Positions 36,255 through 45,123 of a DNA stretch of 64,000 nt are shown here, one piece after another. Origin of the DNA: Mycolicibacterium litorale (lineage in GTDB: Bacteria > Actinomycetota > Actinomycetes > Mycobacteriales > Mycobacteriaceae); contig NZ_AP022586.1 in the NCBI RefSeq assembly GCF_010731695.1, forward strand, positions 744,001 through 808,000. Direction: 5' to 3'. The stretch's first letter is position 1. The number at the start of each line of letters is the position of its first letter. The translations under genes and the position numbers were made by a program. The notes below the pieces were generated by a model that was given only the letters and a program-made list of their open reading frames with translations, was not told the DNA's origin and searched no databases.

Positions 36255-38297
36255 ATGGATTTTTACTCGGCGTACCGGCACGGGTACGCGCGCATCGCCG
36301 CATGCACGCATCATACGTTCATCGCCGACCCGAAGGGCAACGCCGAGTCCGTCCTACGGATGGCACGGGACTGCCATGACGACAACGTCGCGCTCGCGGT
36401 CTTCCCCGAGTTGACGCTGACCGGGTATTCGGTCGAGGACATCGTGATGCAGGACGCGCTGCTCGAAGCCGTCGAGGCCGCGCTGCAGGAGATCGTGGCC
36501 GCATCCGAGGAGCTGCTGCCGGTGCTGGTGGTGGGTGCGCCGCTGCGCTACCGCCACCGGGTCTACAACACCGCGGTGGTGATCCACCGGGGGGAGATCC
36601 TGGGCGTGGTGCCGAAGTCCTACATCCCCAATTACCGCGAGTTCTACGAGAAGCGTCAGATCGCCTCCGGCGTCGACGAGCGGGGCGAGATCCGGCTCGG
36701 CGGCCGGGACGTCCCCTTCGGTCCCGATCTGCTTTTCGAAGCCACGGATCTGCCCGGCTTCGTGCTGCACATCGAGATCTGCGAGGACATGTGGGTGCCG
36801 GTGCCGCCCAGCGCCGAGGCCGCGCTGGCCGGTGCGACGGTGCTGGCCAACCTGTCCGGCAGCCCGATCACGATCGGTCGGGCCGAGGACCGGTGCCTGC
36901 TGGCGCGCTCGACGTCGTCGCGGTGTCTGGCCGCCTACGTGTACGCGGCGGCGGGACAAGGGGAGTCGACGACCGACCTGTCCTGGGACGGCCAGACGAT
37001 GATCTGGGAGAACGGGGTGTGTCTGGCGCAGTCGGAGCGGTTCCCGAAGGGGGAGCGCCGCTCGGTCGCCGACGTCGACCTCCAACTGCTGCGCAACGAG
37101 CGGCTCCGGATGGGCACCTTCGACGACAACCGGCGCCACCAGCTGATCGACGAGGATTCCTTCCGGCACATCGAATTCACGCTCGACCCGCCGACCGGGG
37201 ACATCGGGTTGTACCGGGAGGTGGAGCGGTTCCCTTTCGTGCCCGCGGATCCCGCACGGCTGGAACAGGACTGCTACGAGGCCTACAACATTCAGGTGGC
37301 CGGCCTCGAGCAGCGGCTGCGCGCTCTGGACTATCCGAAGATCGTGCTCGGCCTGTCGGGCGGTCTGGACTCCACCCACGCGCTGATCGTGGCGGCGCGG
37401 GCGATGGACCGCGAGGAGCGGCCACGCAGCGACATCCTCGCGTTCACGCTGCCGGGCTTCGCCACCGGTGAGCGCACGAAGAACAACGCGACCCGGTTGG
37501 CCGAGGCGCTCGGGGTGACGTTCGAGACGATCGACATCAAGTCGACCGCCGAGCTGATGCTCAAGGAGATGGATCACCCGTTCTCCCGCGGCGAGAAGGT
37601 CTACGACGTCACGTTCGAGAACGTCCAGGCCGGTCTGCGCACGGATTACCTGTTCCGCCTTGCCAATCAGCGCGGCGGAATCGTGCTGGGCACCGGAGAC
37701 CTGTCCGAGCTGGCGCTGGGCTGGTCCACCTACGGGGTGGGCGATCAGATGTCGCACTACAACGTCAACGGCGGTGTGCCGAAGACGTTGATCCAGCACC
37801 TCATCCGCTGGGTCATCTCGTCGAAGCAGTTCGACGAGACGGTCAACGAGGTGCTGCAGTCGGTGCTCGACACCGAGATCAGCCCGGAGCTGGTGCCCGC
37901 CGGCGAGGACGAGGAGATCCAGAGCAGCGAGGGCAAGGTGGGACCCTATGTCCTACAGGATTTCTCACTGTTCCAGGTGCTGCGCTACGGGTTCCGGCCG
38001 TCGAAGGTGGCGTTCCTGGCGTGGCACGCGTGGAGCGACGCCGACCACGGCGACTGGCCGGCCGGATACCCGGAGAACAAACGACCCACCTACTCACTCG
38101 GCGAGATCCGGCACTGGTTGCAGGTGTTCGCCCAGCGGTTCTACTCGTTCAGCCAGTTCAAGCGGTCGGCTCTGCCCAACGGCCCCAAGGTTTCTGCGGG
38201 CGGCTCACTGTCGCCGCGCGGTGACTGGCGCGCGCCGTCGGACATGTCCGCGCGGGTGTGGCTCGACGAAATCGAGAACTCGATACCCCTGAGCTGA
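36255..38297 (+). CDS. nadE: glutamine-dependent NAD+ synthetase
   Basis: NadE makes NAD+ from deamido-NAD+ using ammonia from its own glutaminase domain. The 680-residue protein has an N-terminal nitrilase-type domain with Glu52, Lys121 and Cys176 (EICEDMW), the same numbering as the characterised mycobacterial enzyme. It also has a C-terminal synthetase domain with the P-loop LGLSGGLDSTHAL. The ATG at 36255 gives the standard MDFYSAYRHGYARIAAC start; the open frame before it is not homologous. A terminator stem follows. Confidence 0.96.
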   Translation: MDFYSAYRHGYARIAACTHHTFIADPKGNAESVLRMARDCHDDNVALAVFPELTLTGYSVEDIVMQDALLEAVEAALQEIVAASEELLPVLVVGAPLRYRHRVYNTAVVIHRGEILGVVPKSYIPNYREFYEKRQIASGVDERGEIRLGGRDVPFGPDLLFEATDLPGFVLHIEICEDMWVPVPPSAEAALAGATVLANLSGSPITIGRAEDRCLLARSTSSRCLAAYVYAAAGQGESTTDLSWDGQTMIWENGVCLAQSERFPKGERRSVADVDLQLLRNERLRMGTFDDNRRHQLIDEDSFRHIEFTLDPPTGDIGLYREVERFPFVPADPARLEQDCYEAYNIQVAGLEQRLRALDYPKIVLGLSGGLDSTHALIVAARAMDREERPRSDILAFTLPGFATGERTKNNATRLAEALGVTFETIDIKSTAELMLKEMDHPFSRGEKVYDVTFENVQAGLRTDYLFRLANQRGGIVLGTGDLSELALGWSTYGVGDQMSHYNVNGGVPKTLIQHLIRWVISSKQFDETVNEVLQSVLDTEISPELVPAGEDEEIQSSEGKVGPYVLQDFSLFQVLRYGFRPSKVAFLAWHAWSDADHGDWPAGYPENKRPTYSLGEIRHWLQVFAQRFYSFSQFKRSALPNGPKVSAGGSLSPRGDWRAPSDMSARVWLDEIENSIPLS

Positions 38298-38305
38298 TCG
38301 CCGAG

Positions 38306-38354
38306 ACTGCGGCGAGGGCGAGATTCCCCGGCGTGTCACCGCCCTCACCGCAGT
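38306..38354. terminator. bidirectional terminator between nadE and the CDF gene
   Basis: The 15-base arm at 38306-38320 pairs with 38340-38354 with one mismatch, around a 19-base loop. It lies between convergent genes and can serve both. Confidence 0.7.
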
Positions 38355-38395
38355 GTCGACGACGCGTCCGCTCAGCGATCTCCATGGTGTCGTCA

Positions 38396-39001
38396 TCAGC
38401 AGCACGGGTCTCCGCGCCAGGCGTTCATCCCCTCGCGCACCGCGATCGCCGCGATGCCCAGGGCGGCCACCGGATCCGCCCACTCCCAGCCGAGCGTGCT
38501 GTTGAGCACCAGCCCGGCCAGCAGTACCGCGGACAGGTATGTGCACAACAGCGTCTGTTTGGAATCGGCCACTGCGGAGCGCGATCCGAGCTCACGGCCG
38601 GCGCGACGCTGCGTCAGCGACAGCACCGGCATGATCACCAGGCTCGCGACGGCCAGGATGATCCCGATCAGCGACGGCTGCGGCTCGCGCATGCCGAGCA
38701 GCGACAGCGCGGCGTCGACGGTGACGTAGGCGGCGAGCGCGAAGAACGAGAACGCGATGAAGCGCAGCGCGGCCTTCTCGCGGGTCTCCGGATCGCGAGC
38801 GGCGAACTGCCACGCGACCGCGGCCGCCGACGACACCTCGATCACCGAGTCGAGGCCGAACCCGATCAGCGCCGACGACGACACCCGCACGCCTTCTGTC
38901 AGTGCGACCAGCGCCTCGACGACGTTGTAGGTGATCGTGGCGGCGACCAGTAGACGCACGCGGCGGCTGAGCACGGCGCGACGTGCCGCCGAGGTGGTCA
39001 T
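38396..39001 (-). CDS. cation-efflux (CDF-like) transporter
   Basis: The 201-residue membrane protein has five to six hydrophobic helices, with the acidic/polar motif LIGFGLDSVIEVSSAA in the second and GWEWADPVAALGIAAIAVREG in the last, the region where CDF transporters hold their metal-binding Asp residues. It is shorter than full CDF proteins and lacks the cytoplasmic C-terminal domain. It ends in Asp-Pro-Cys-Cys, a possible metal-binding tail. Its ATG overlaps the stop of the ArsR-family metal sensor (ATGA), so it is most likely the metal exporter controlled by that sensor. Confidence 0.82.
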   Translation of the reverse strand: MTTSAARRAVLSRRVRLLVAATITYNVVEALVALTEGVRVSSSALIGFGLDSVIEVSSAAAVAWQFAARDPETREKAALRFIAFSFFALAAYVTVDAALSLLGMREPQPSLIGIILAVASLVIMPVLSLTQRRAGRELGSRSAVADSKQTLLCTYLSAVLLAGLVLNSTLGWEWADPVAALGIAAIAVREGMNAWRGDPCC

Positions 39002-39330
39002 CGGCAGCATGCCTCGCCGTCGGCGGCGGGGCAGCACGCAGGGTCGACGGTCAGCACGAGCCCGATCAGGTCGTCGAGTGCATGCGCGATCCGCGGGTCG
39101 GCCAGTTCGTAGCGGCTGCGACGGCCCTCCGGGGTGGCGCTGACCAGACCGCAGCCGCGGAGGCAGGCGAGGTGGTTGGAGAGGATCTGGCGGGAGACGC
39201 CGATGCGGTCGGCCAGTTCGGACGGGTAGCTGGGCCCCGCCCGGAGGGACAGCAGGATCTCGACGCGGGTGGCATCCGACAGCGCGGCGCCGAAGCGGGA
39301 CAGCGCATCGCTGTGGGTGAGTGTCTGCAT
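38998..39330 (-). CDS. CmtR-like ArsR/SmtB metal-sensing repressor
   Basis: The 110-residue winged-helix protein resembles mycobacterial CmtR, the Cd/Pb sensor. The recognition-helix region NHLACLRGCGLV holds Cys56 and Cys60 at the positions of the CmtR thiol ligands, and the C-terminus adds Cys99, Cys100, Cys108 and Cys109. I prefer the ATG at 39330 over 39345, because a promoter (CAGCAA/ATAGTA on the plus strand, read TTGCTG-N16-TACTAT) would start transcription almost exactly there, giving a leaderless mRNA. A perfect palindrome overlaps this promoter. Coupled to the CDF gene. Confidence 0.88.
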   Translation of the reverse strand: MQTLTHSDALSRFGAALSDATRVEILLSLRAGPSYPSELADRIGVSRQILSNHLACLRGCGLVSATPEGRRSRYELADPRIAHALDDLIGLVLTVDPACCPAADGEACCR

Positions 39331-39336
39331 GATCGG

Positions 39337-39364
39337 ATAGTACATCTGTGGCTGAATTCAGCAA
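39337..39364 (-). promoter_or_regulatory. promoter and palindromic operator of the metal sensor/CDF operon
   Basis: On the minus strand TTGCTG (39364-39359) and TACTAT (39342-39337) form a promoter with a 16-base spacer, pointing to a start at about 39330. GCTGAATTCAGC (39351-39362) is a perfect 12-bp palindrome overlapping the -35 box, where an ArsR-family repressor would block polymerase. TGAA/TTCA half-sites are usual for this family. Confidence 0.6.
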
Positions 39365-39480
39365 GCGGTGAACTCAAACTGCCTGCTGGCGGTAAGCCGG
39401 GGATGGAGGTCACCCTCGATGACACCGCGACCTGTACCGAGGACTCTGAACACCGGGGATACGAAGGACAGGAGTCAGCC

Positions 39481-39732
39481 ATGCGCACCAGCAAACTGAT
39501 CAGGACGTCGGTGGTGTCGGTCGGCGTTGCGATGTCGATCGCCGCGGCGCCGATCGCCCACGCCGCACCCAGTGGACCGACGTGCTCGGCGACCGAACTC
39601 TCCACACTGTGTCAGTCACCGGGCAACGCCCAGATCGTCTCGACGCCACCACCGGTGGACTACCAGGCGCAGCTGCCGTACTACGGCGGGTTCGGGTTCT
39701 ATCCGTTCGGATTCGGCGGAATCGGCCGGTGA
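39481..39732 (+). CDS. small secreted protein of unknown function
   Basis: The 83-residue product has a signal peptide (RTSKLIRTSVVSVGVAMSIA, cut after AHA near residue 28), two cysteines (Cys35 and Cys44) that could form a disulfide, and a C-terminal tail rich in Tyr, Phe and Gly (YYGGFGFYPFGFGGIGR). An AAGGACAGGAG ribosome site precedes the ATG. Short secreted proteins of this style are common in mycobacteria. I can give no function. Confidence 0.75.
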   Translation: MRTSKLIRTSVVSVGVAMSIAAAPIAHAAPSGPTCSATELSTLCQSPGNAQIVSTPPPVDYQAQLPYYGGFGFYPFGFGGIGR

Positions 39733-39742
39733 GGCCGGCTCG

Positions 39743-40585
39743 CTAGAGTCGCCCGTCGACCCGCAGTTCGGGGTGCACCCAGTCCGGCGAGCGCCGCTCC
39801 TTGAACGAGCGGAAACCCTCCATCGCCTCGGGTGAGGAGTAGCTGGCCTGCATGCCGATCCGGTCGAACAGTCCGAGGTAGTTGTCGATGCTCGACTTGA
39901 CCACGGCGCGCGCGTGCGGCGCGGTCCGGCAGCACTGGGCCAGCACCTCTTTCGCGGCGCCGAGTAACTCGTCATGGGGGACGAGCCGGGCCACCATGCC
40001 CCAGTCGTAGGCCTCCTGTGCGCTCAGCGTGCGGCCGGTCAGCATGAGGTCACGCGTGCGGACCGGGCCGATGAGCCGGGTCAGCATCTGGCTGTAATAG
40101 GTGTCGGCGATGCCGCGGAACAGTTCGGGCACCCGGAAGGTGGCGCGGTCGCTGACCACGGCCATATCGCTGCACAGGGCGATCTGCAGGCCACCGCCCT
40201 GGCACAGCCCGTTGACCGCGGACACCACGGGTTTGACCGACTGGCGCAGCGTCTCGAACGGCGTCACGTCCATGCCGAGCGCGGACCCGAACGTCAGCCA
40301 GTTGTCCGTGCCGTCGCCGCCGCCCAGATCACCGCCGGGCGCGAACACGTCTCCGGCGCCGGTGATCAGCAGGCCCGCGAGGTCGGGATCGGCGTCGACG
40401 TGGCGGACCGCGTAGCGGATGCCGAAATACATCGCGGGAGTCATCGCGTTACGCGCCGCGGGCCGGTCGAGGGTGCACACACCGAACGCGCCCTCCCGGG
40501 TGAACCGCAGATACGGCGTGCCCAGCCAGTCGCCGTCCGGCGGGCGTGGCGTCGCGTGCTCCGACCCCTTCTCAGACGTCGTCAT
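39743..40585 (-). CDS. enoyl-CoA hydratase/isomerase family protein
   Basis: The 280-residue crotonase-fold protein is likely to hydrate or rearrange an acyl-CoA. It shows the [14 protein letters not shown] motif, an oxyanion-hole region at [15 protein letters not shown] and [17 protein letters not shown], followed by [20 protein letters not shown]. The position usually taken by a second catalytic Glu is not obvious, so hydratase activity is uncertain. The ATG at 40585 has an AGGAGAG ribosome site, ten bases after the ribokinase stop. Confidence 0.87.
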   Translation of the reverse strand: MTTSEKGSEHATPRPPDGDWLGTPYLRFTREGAFGVCTLDRPAARNAMTPAMYFGIRYAVRHVDADPDLAGLLITGAGDVFAPGGDLGGGDGTDNWLTFGSALGMDVTPFETLRQSVKPVVSAVNGLCQGGGLQIALCSDMAVVSDRATFRVPELFRGIADTYYSQMLTRLIGPVRTRDLMLTGRTLSAQEAYDWGMVARLVPHDELLGAAKEVLAQCCRTAPHARAVVKSSIDNYLGLFDRIGMQASYSSPEAMEGFRSFKERRSPDWVHPELRVDGRL

Positions 40586-40595
40586 TGCTCTCCTG

Positions 40596-41456
40596 TCATT
40601 GCAGTGCATCGTCGATCGCTTCAGCGGTGGGTGCGCAGTCACCCGCTCCGGGCACCAGCGTGGCCAGTGCGCCCGCCGTGCACGCGCGGCGCAGGGCGTC
40701 CTCGTGCTGCCCGGCGCGCCAGTGCGCGGCGAGCACCCCGGCGAACACGTCGCCGGCACCGGTGGTGTCGACGGCCTCGACCGCCGGGGCCGGGACGTCG
40801 AACCGCTCACCGTCCCCGAGGTAGCTCGCGCCGCGCGCACCGCGGGTGATCACGAGATGCGGGACGGGCCAATGCCATTCGCCGGCCTCGTCCTGATTGA
40901 CCACGACCACGTCGGTGGCCTCGGCGAGTCGCAGCAGCTCGTGCGGCGCGGCGCCGGCGGGGGAGGCGTTCACCATGACGACCGCGCCCGCAGCACGCGC
41001 CACCCGCGCCGCGTCGTTCGCCGTGGCGAGGGGAATCTCGAGTTGCAGCAGCATTACGTCTGCTTCGGAGATCACCGCCCGCACCGCGGCGGAATTCACG
41101 CTGAGATGGGCGTTGGCGCCCGGCGCGACGACGATCGCGTTCTCGGCGGCGGGGTCCACCATCACGACGGCCGATCCGCTGGGGCCGGGCACCGTGACGA
41201 CACCGTCGAGGCTGACGCCGTTCTCGCTGAGGTGACGGCGCAACTGGCCGGCCGCCGGGTCGTCTCCCAGTGCGGCCACCAGGTGGACGTCGGCCCCTGC
41301 CCGCGCGGCGGCGACAGCCTGGTTCCCGCCCTTGCCGCCGGGCGAGGACGACATCGACGAGGCGAGGATGGTCTGGCCCGGCCGCGGCAGCGCCGGCACG
41401 GAGAAACGCAGATCGGCGTTGACACTGCCCACCACGCAGACTCGCGCCGCCGCCAT
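40596..41456 (-). CDS. rbsK: ribokinase
   Basis: RbsK phosphorylates ribose to ribose 5-phosphate. The 286-residue PfkB-family protein has the N-terminal [24 protein letters not shown], the [20 protein letters not shown] signature and the C-terminal [11 protein letters not shown] (GAGDVF at 233-238, Asp236 the likely base). The ATG at 41456 gives the normal start; the open frame upstream runs antisense into proA. Mycobacteria carry an rbsK in this neighbourhood. Confidence 0.9.
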   Translation of the reverse strand: MAAARVCVVGSVNADLRFSVPALPRPGQTILASSMSSSPGGKGGNQAVAAARAGADVHLVAALGDDPAAGQLRRHLSENGVSLDGVVTVPGPSGSAVVMVDPAAENAIVVAPGANAHLSVNSAAVRAVISEADVMLLQLEIPLATANDAARVARAAGAVVMVNASPAGAAPHELLRLAEATDVVVVNQDEAGEWHWPVPHLVITRGARGASYLGDGERFDVPAPAVEAVDTTGAGDVFAGVLAAHWRAGQHEDALRRACTAGALATLVPGAGDCAPTAEAIDDALQ

Positions 41457-41528
41457 GGGCGTAACGCTAGACCAGCGGGCGGCCTGACAGGCGTCGAGTC
41501 GGCGTGTCGGTTTCGATACGCTGGACTG

Positions 41529-42776
41529 ATGAGTGTGCACGCCCCCGCAGCCCCCGACCTGCGCACCGAGGTCCACGACGCCGCCCGACGGGCCCGGGTG
41601 GCCTCGCGCGCGCTGGCGACGCTGTCCACCGAGACGAAGAACCGTGCCCTGCGCGCGGCCGCCGACCGGGTGCTCATGGACGCTCACCTCATCATCGCGG
41701 CGAACCAACGCGACCTCGAGAAGGCCAAGGCGGCGGGCACTGCGGACGCGATGCTCGACCGGCTGGCGCTCGACCCCCAGCGGATCGACGGCGTCGCGGC
41801 AGGGCTACGTCAGGTCGCGAGCCTGCCTGATCCGGTGGGTGAGGTGCTGCGCGGCAACACGCTGGTCAACGGGCTGCAGCTGCGTCAGCAGCGGGTCCCG
41901 CTCGGCGTGGTCGGCATCGTCTACGAGGGCAGGCCCAACGTCACGGTCGACGCGTTCGGGCTGACGCTGAAGTCCGGCAACGCGGTGCTGCTGCGGGGCA
42001 GTTCGTCGGCGGCGCACTCCAACGCCGCACTCGTCGACTCGCTGCGCGCCGCGCTGATCGCCGAAGGCCTCGAGGCCGACGCGGTGCAGCTGCTGCCCAG
42101 CCACGACCGGGCCAGCGTCACCCACCTCATCCAGGCCCGCGGCCTGGTCGACGTGGTGATCCCGCGCGGCGGCGCCGGCCTGATCGACGCCGTCGTGCGC
42201 GACGCCCAGGTGCCCACGATCGAGACCGGCGTCGGCAACTGCCACGTCTACGTGCACTCCGCCGCTGACCTCGACATGGCGGAGAAGATCCTGCTCAACG
42301 CCAAGACCCGGCGGCCCAGCGTCTGCAACGCCGCCGAATCTGTGCTGATCGACGCCGCCATCGCCGAGCACGCCGTACCGCGGCTCACCACGGCGCTGCA
42401 GGACGCGGGGGTCACCGTGCATGCCGATCCGACCGACGAGGAACTGCGCGCCGAGTTCCTCTCCATGGACATCGCGCTGGCGGTCGTCGACGGCGTCGAC
42501 GCCGCGATCGCCCACGTCAACGAATACGGCTCCGGCCACACCGAAGCCATCGTCACCACGGATCTCGCTGCCGCACAACGCTTCACAGAGCGCGTCGATG
42601 CGGCTGCGGTGATGGTCAACGCGTCGACCGCGTTCACCGACGGTGAGCAGTTCGGTTTCGGCGCCGAGATCGGGATCTCCACCCAGAAGCTGCACGCCCG
42701 CGGTCCGATGGGTCTGCCAGAATTGACGTCAACCAAGTGGATTGTGTGGGGAGACGGCCACACCCGCCCTGCCTAG
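41529..42776 (+). CDS. proA: gamma-glutamyl phosphate reductase
   Basis: ProA reduces glutamyl 5-phosphate to glutamate semialdehyde for proline synthesis, after ProB. The 415-residue aldehyde-dehydrogenase-like protein shows [37 protein letters not shown] and the catalytic-cysteine segment [13 protein letters not shown] (about residues 256-268). The ATG at 41529 gives the standard length; the long frame before it is antisense to rbsK. Confidence 0.96.
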   Translation: MSVHAPAAPDLRTEVHDAARRARVASRALATLSTETKNRALRAAADRVLMDAHLIIAANQRDLEKAKAAGTADAMLDRLALDPQRIDGVAAGLRQVASLPDPVGEVLRGNTLVNGLQLRQQRVPLGVVGIVYEGRPNVTVDAFGLTLKSGNAVLLRGSSSAAHSNAALVDSLRAALIAEGLEADAVQLLPSHDRASVTHLIQARGLVDVVIPRGGAGLIDAVVRDAQVPTIETGVGNCHVYVHSAADLDMAEKILLNAKTRRPSVCNAAESVLIDAAIAEHAVPRLTTALQDAGVTVHADPTDEELRAEFLSMDIALAVVDGVDAAIAHVNEYGSGHTEAIVTTDLAAAQRFTERVDAAAVMVNASTAFTDGEQFGFGAEIGISTQKLHARGPMGLPELTSTKWIVWGDGHTRPA

Positions 42777-42792
42777 ATCGGAGCCATATTCC

Positions 42793-43680
42793 GTGAGCGT
42801 CCCCGCACGTCCCGCGCCGCTGTTCGCCGACATCGACGATGTCGCGCGCCGGCTGGCCGAGACCGGATACCTGCCCGACACCGCGACGGCCACCGCGGTG
42901 TTCCTCGCCGACCGGCTGGGCAAACCGCTGCTGGTCGAAGGGCCCGCGGGGGTCGGCAAGACCGAACTCGCCCGAGCGGTGGCGCAGGCCACCGGGTCGG
43001 GGCTCGTCCGCCTGCAGTGCTACGAGGGTGTCGACGAGGCGCGCGCACTCTACGAGTGGAACCACGCCAAGCAGATCCTGCGCATCCAGGCCGGCAACGC
43101 CGCCGATGTGGGCGACTGGGACCGGACGAAGCTCGACGTGTTCAGCGAGGAGTTCCTGCTGTCGCGGCCGCTGCTGACCGCAATCCGGCGCACCGAGCCG
43201 ACGGTGCTGCTGGTCGACGAGACCGACAAGGCCGACATCGAGATCGAGGGTCTGCTGCTCGAGGTGCTCTCCGACTTCGCGGTGACCGTGCCTGAACTGG
43301 GCACCATCAAGGCCGAACGCACGCCGTTCGTGGTGCTCACTTCGAACGCCACCCGGGAACTGTCCGAGGCGCTCAAGCGCCGCTGCCTGTTCCTGCACAT
43401 CGACTTCCCCGATCCGGACCTCGAGCGGCGCATCCTGCTCTCTCGGGTGCCCGAACTGCCGGAGAACCTGGCGTCCGAACTGGTCCGCATCATCGGCGTG
43501 CTGCGCGGTATGCAGCTCAAGAAGCTGCCGTCGGTGGCGGAGACCATCGACTGGGGCCGAACGGTTCTCGCGCTGGGCATGGACACCATCGACGATGCGA
43601 TGATCGCGGCCACGCTCGGTGTGGTGCTCAAACACCAGTCCGATCAGCAGCGCGCGGCCGGAGAGTTAAGGCTCAACTGA
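42793..43680 (+). CDS. MoxR-type AAA+ ATPase
   Basis: MoxR ATPases act as chaperones, often with a von Willebrand factor A partner encoded next door, as here. The 295-residue protein has Walker A GPAGVGKTEL (about residues 52-61), Walker B VLLVDETDKAD, sensor 1 VVLTSNATRELSEALKRRC with the arginine finger. I prefer the GTG at 42793 (VSVPARPAPLF) to an upstream ATG that overlaps proA. Its stop overlaps the VWA gene start (TGATG). The pair corresponds to Rv2426c-Rv2425c. Confidence 0.9.
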   Translation: MSVPARPAPLFADIDDVARRLAETGYLPDTATATAVFLADRLGKPLLVEGPAGVGKTELARAVAQATGSGLVRLQCYEGVDEARALYEWNHAKQILRIQAGNAADVGDWDRTKLDVFSEEFLLSRPLLTAIRRTEPTVLLVDETDKADIEIEGLLLEVLSDFAVTVPELGTIKAERTPFVVLTSNATRELSEALKRRCLFLHIDFPDPDLERRILLSRVPELPENLASELVRIIGVLRGMQLKKLPSVAETIDWGRTVLALGMDTIDDAMIAATLGVVLKHQSDQQRAAGELRLN

Positions 43681-45122
43681 TGGCTGCGCGCCGCGTCCGA
43701 CCGCCACAGCCGCTGGCTCCGCACGGGTTGCCGGGCCACCTGGTCGAGTTCGTCGAAGCGCTGCGCGGACAAGGTATTACGGTCGGTCCCTCGGAGACGG
43801 TCGACGCCGGCCGGGTGATGGGCGTTCTCGGTCTCGGCGACCGCGAGGTGCTGCGGGAGGGTCTGGCGTGTGCGGTGCTGCGGCGTCCGGACCACCGCGA
43901 CACCTACGACGCGATGTTCGACCTGTTCTTCCCGGCGGCACTCGGCGGAAAGACGGTGCTGGCCGACGAGGACAATGACGGCGACGAGCAGGACCTGCCG
44001 CCGGAGGACGTCGAGGCGATGCGCGAGGCGCTGGTCAAGTTGCTCACCGACAACCCGGACCTGGCCGAGATGGACGAACGGCTGACGGCGATGATCGCCC
44101 AGATCGTCGAGTCCTACGGCCGCTACAACTCCAGCCGCGGGCCGTCGTACTCGTCGTATCAGGCGCTCAAGGCGATGAGCCTCGACGATCTGGAGGGCCG
44201 GTTGCTGGCCGGGCTGCTGGCACCCTACGGCGACGAGCCCACCCCGACTCAGGAGCAGATCGCCAAAGCGGTTGCCGCGCGACGGATCTCGCAGCTGCGC
44301 AAGATGGTCGAGGGCGAGACGAAACGGCGGACCGCCGAACAGCTCGGCCGCGAACACGTGCAGATGTACGGGGTGCCGCAGCTGTCGGAGAACGTCGAGT
44401 TCCTGCGCGCCTCCGGTGAGCAGCTGCGCCAGATGCGGCGGGTGGTCGCGCCGTTGGCGCGCACGCTCGCCACGCGGCTGGCGGCGCGCCGGCGCCGGGC
44501 CCGAGCCGGCGAGATCGACATGCGCAAGACGCTGCGCAAGTCGATGTCGACCGGGGGAGTGCCGATCGACGTGGTGCTCAAGAAGCCGCATCCGGCCCGG
44601 CCGGAACTCGTCGTGCTGTGCGACGTGTCGGGATCGGTCGCCGGGTTCAGCCACTTCACGCTGATGCTCGTGCACGCGCTGCGCCAACAGTTCTCGCGCG
44701 TCCGGGTCTTCGCGTTCATCGACACCACCGACGAGGTGACCCAGCTGTTCGGCCCGGACGCCGACCTCGCGGTCGCCGTGCAGCGCATCACCCGCGAGGC
44801 CGGCGTGTACACCCGCGACGGGCACTCCGACTACGGCAACGCGTTCGTGTCGTTCCTGCACAAATATCCGTCAGCGCTCTCGCCGCGCAGCTCGCTGCTC
44901 GTGCTCGGCGACGGCCGCAACAACTACCGGAACCCGGAGACCGAGCTGCTCGCGCGCATGGTCAACGCCAGCCGCCACGCGCACTGGCTCAACCCGGAGC
45001 CCAAACACCTCTGGGGCAGCGGTGATTCGGCAACGCCGCGGTACGAGGACGTCATCACCATGCACGAGTGCCGCTCGGCCAAACAGCTGGCCGCGGTGAT
45101 CGACCAGTTGCTGCCCGTCTGA
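43680..45122 (+). CDS. VWA-domain protein, CoxE family
   Basis: The 480-residue protein pairs with the MoxR ATPase upstream. The CoxE-type von Willebrand A domain is in the C-terminal half, with the metal-site motif LVVLCDVSGSVAGFS (Asp-x-Ser-x-Ser, about residues 304-318) and later RDGHSDYGNA and VLGDGRNNYRNPE. The N-terminal half is helical with an acidic patch (DEDNDGDEQDLPPEDVE). Such pairs mature or remodel target enzymes; the target here is unknown. The 3' end is one base from the convergent FAD oxidoreductase gene. Confidence 0.9.
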   Translation: MAARRVRPPQPLAPHGLPGHLVEFVEALRGQGITVGPSETVDAGRVMGVLGLGDREVLREGLACAVLRRPDHRDTYDAMFDLFFPAALGGKTVLADEDNDGDEQDLPPEDVEAMREALVKLLTDNPDLAEMDERLTAMIAQIVESYGRYNSSRGPSYSSYQALKAMSLDDLEGRLLAGLLAPYGDEPTPTQEQIAKAVAARRISQLRKMVEGETKRRTAEQLGREHVQMYGVPQLSENVEFLRASGEQLRQMRRVVAPLARTLATRLAARRRRARAGEIDMRKTLRKSMSTGGVPIDVVLKKPHPARPELVVLCDVSGSVAGFSHFTLMLVHALRQQFSRVRVFAFIDTTDEVTQLFGPDADLAVAVQRITREAGVYTRDGHSDYGNAFVSFLHKYPSALSPRSSLLVLGDGRNNYRNPETELLARMVNASRHAHWLNPEPKHLWGSGDSATPRYEDVITMHECRSAKQLAAVIDQLLPV

Positions 45123-45123
45123 T

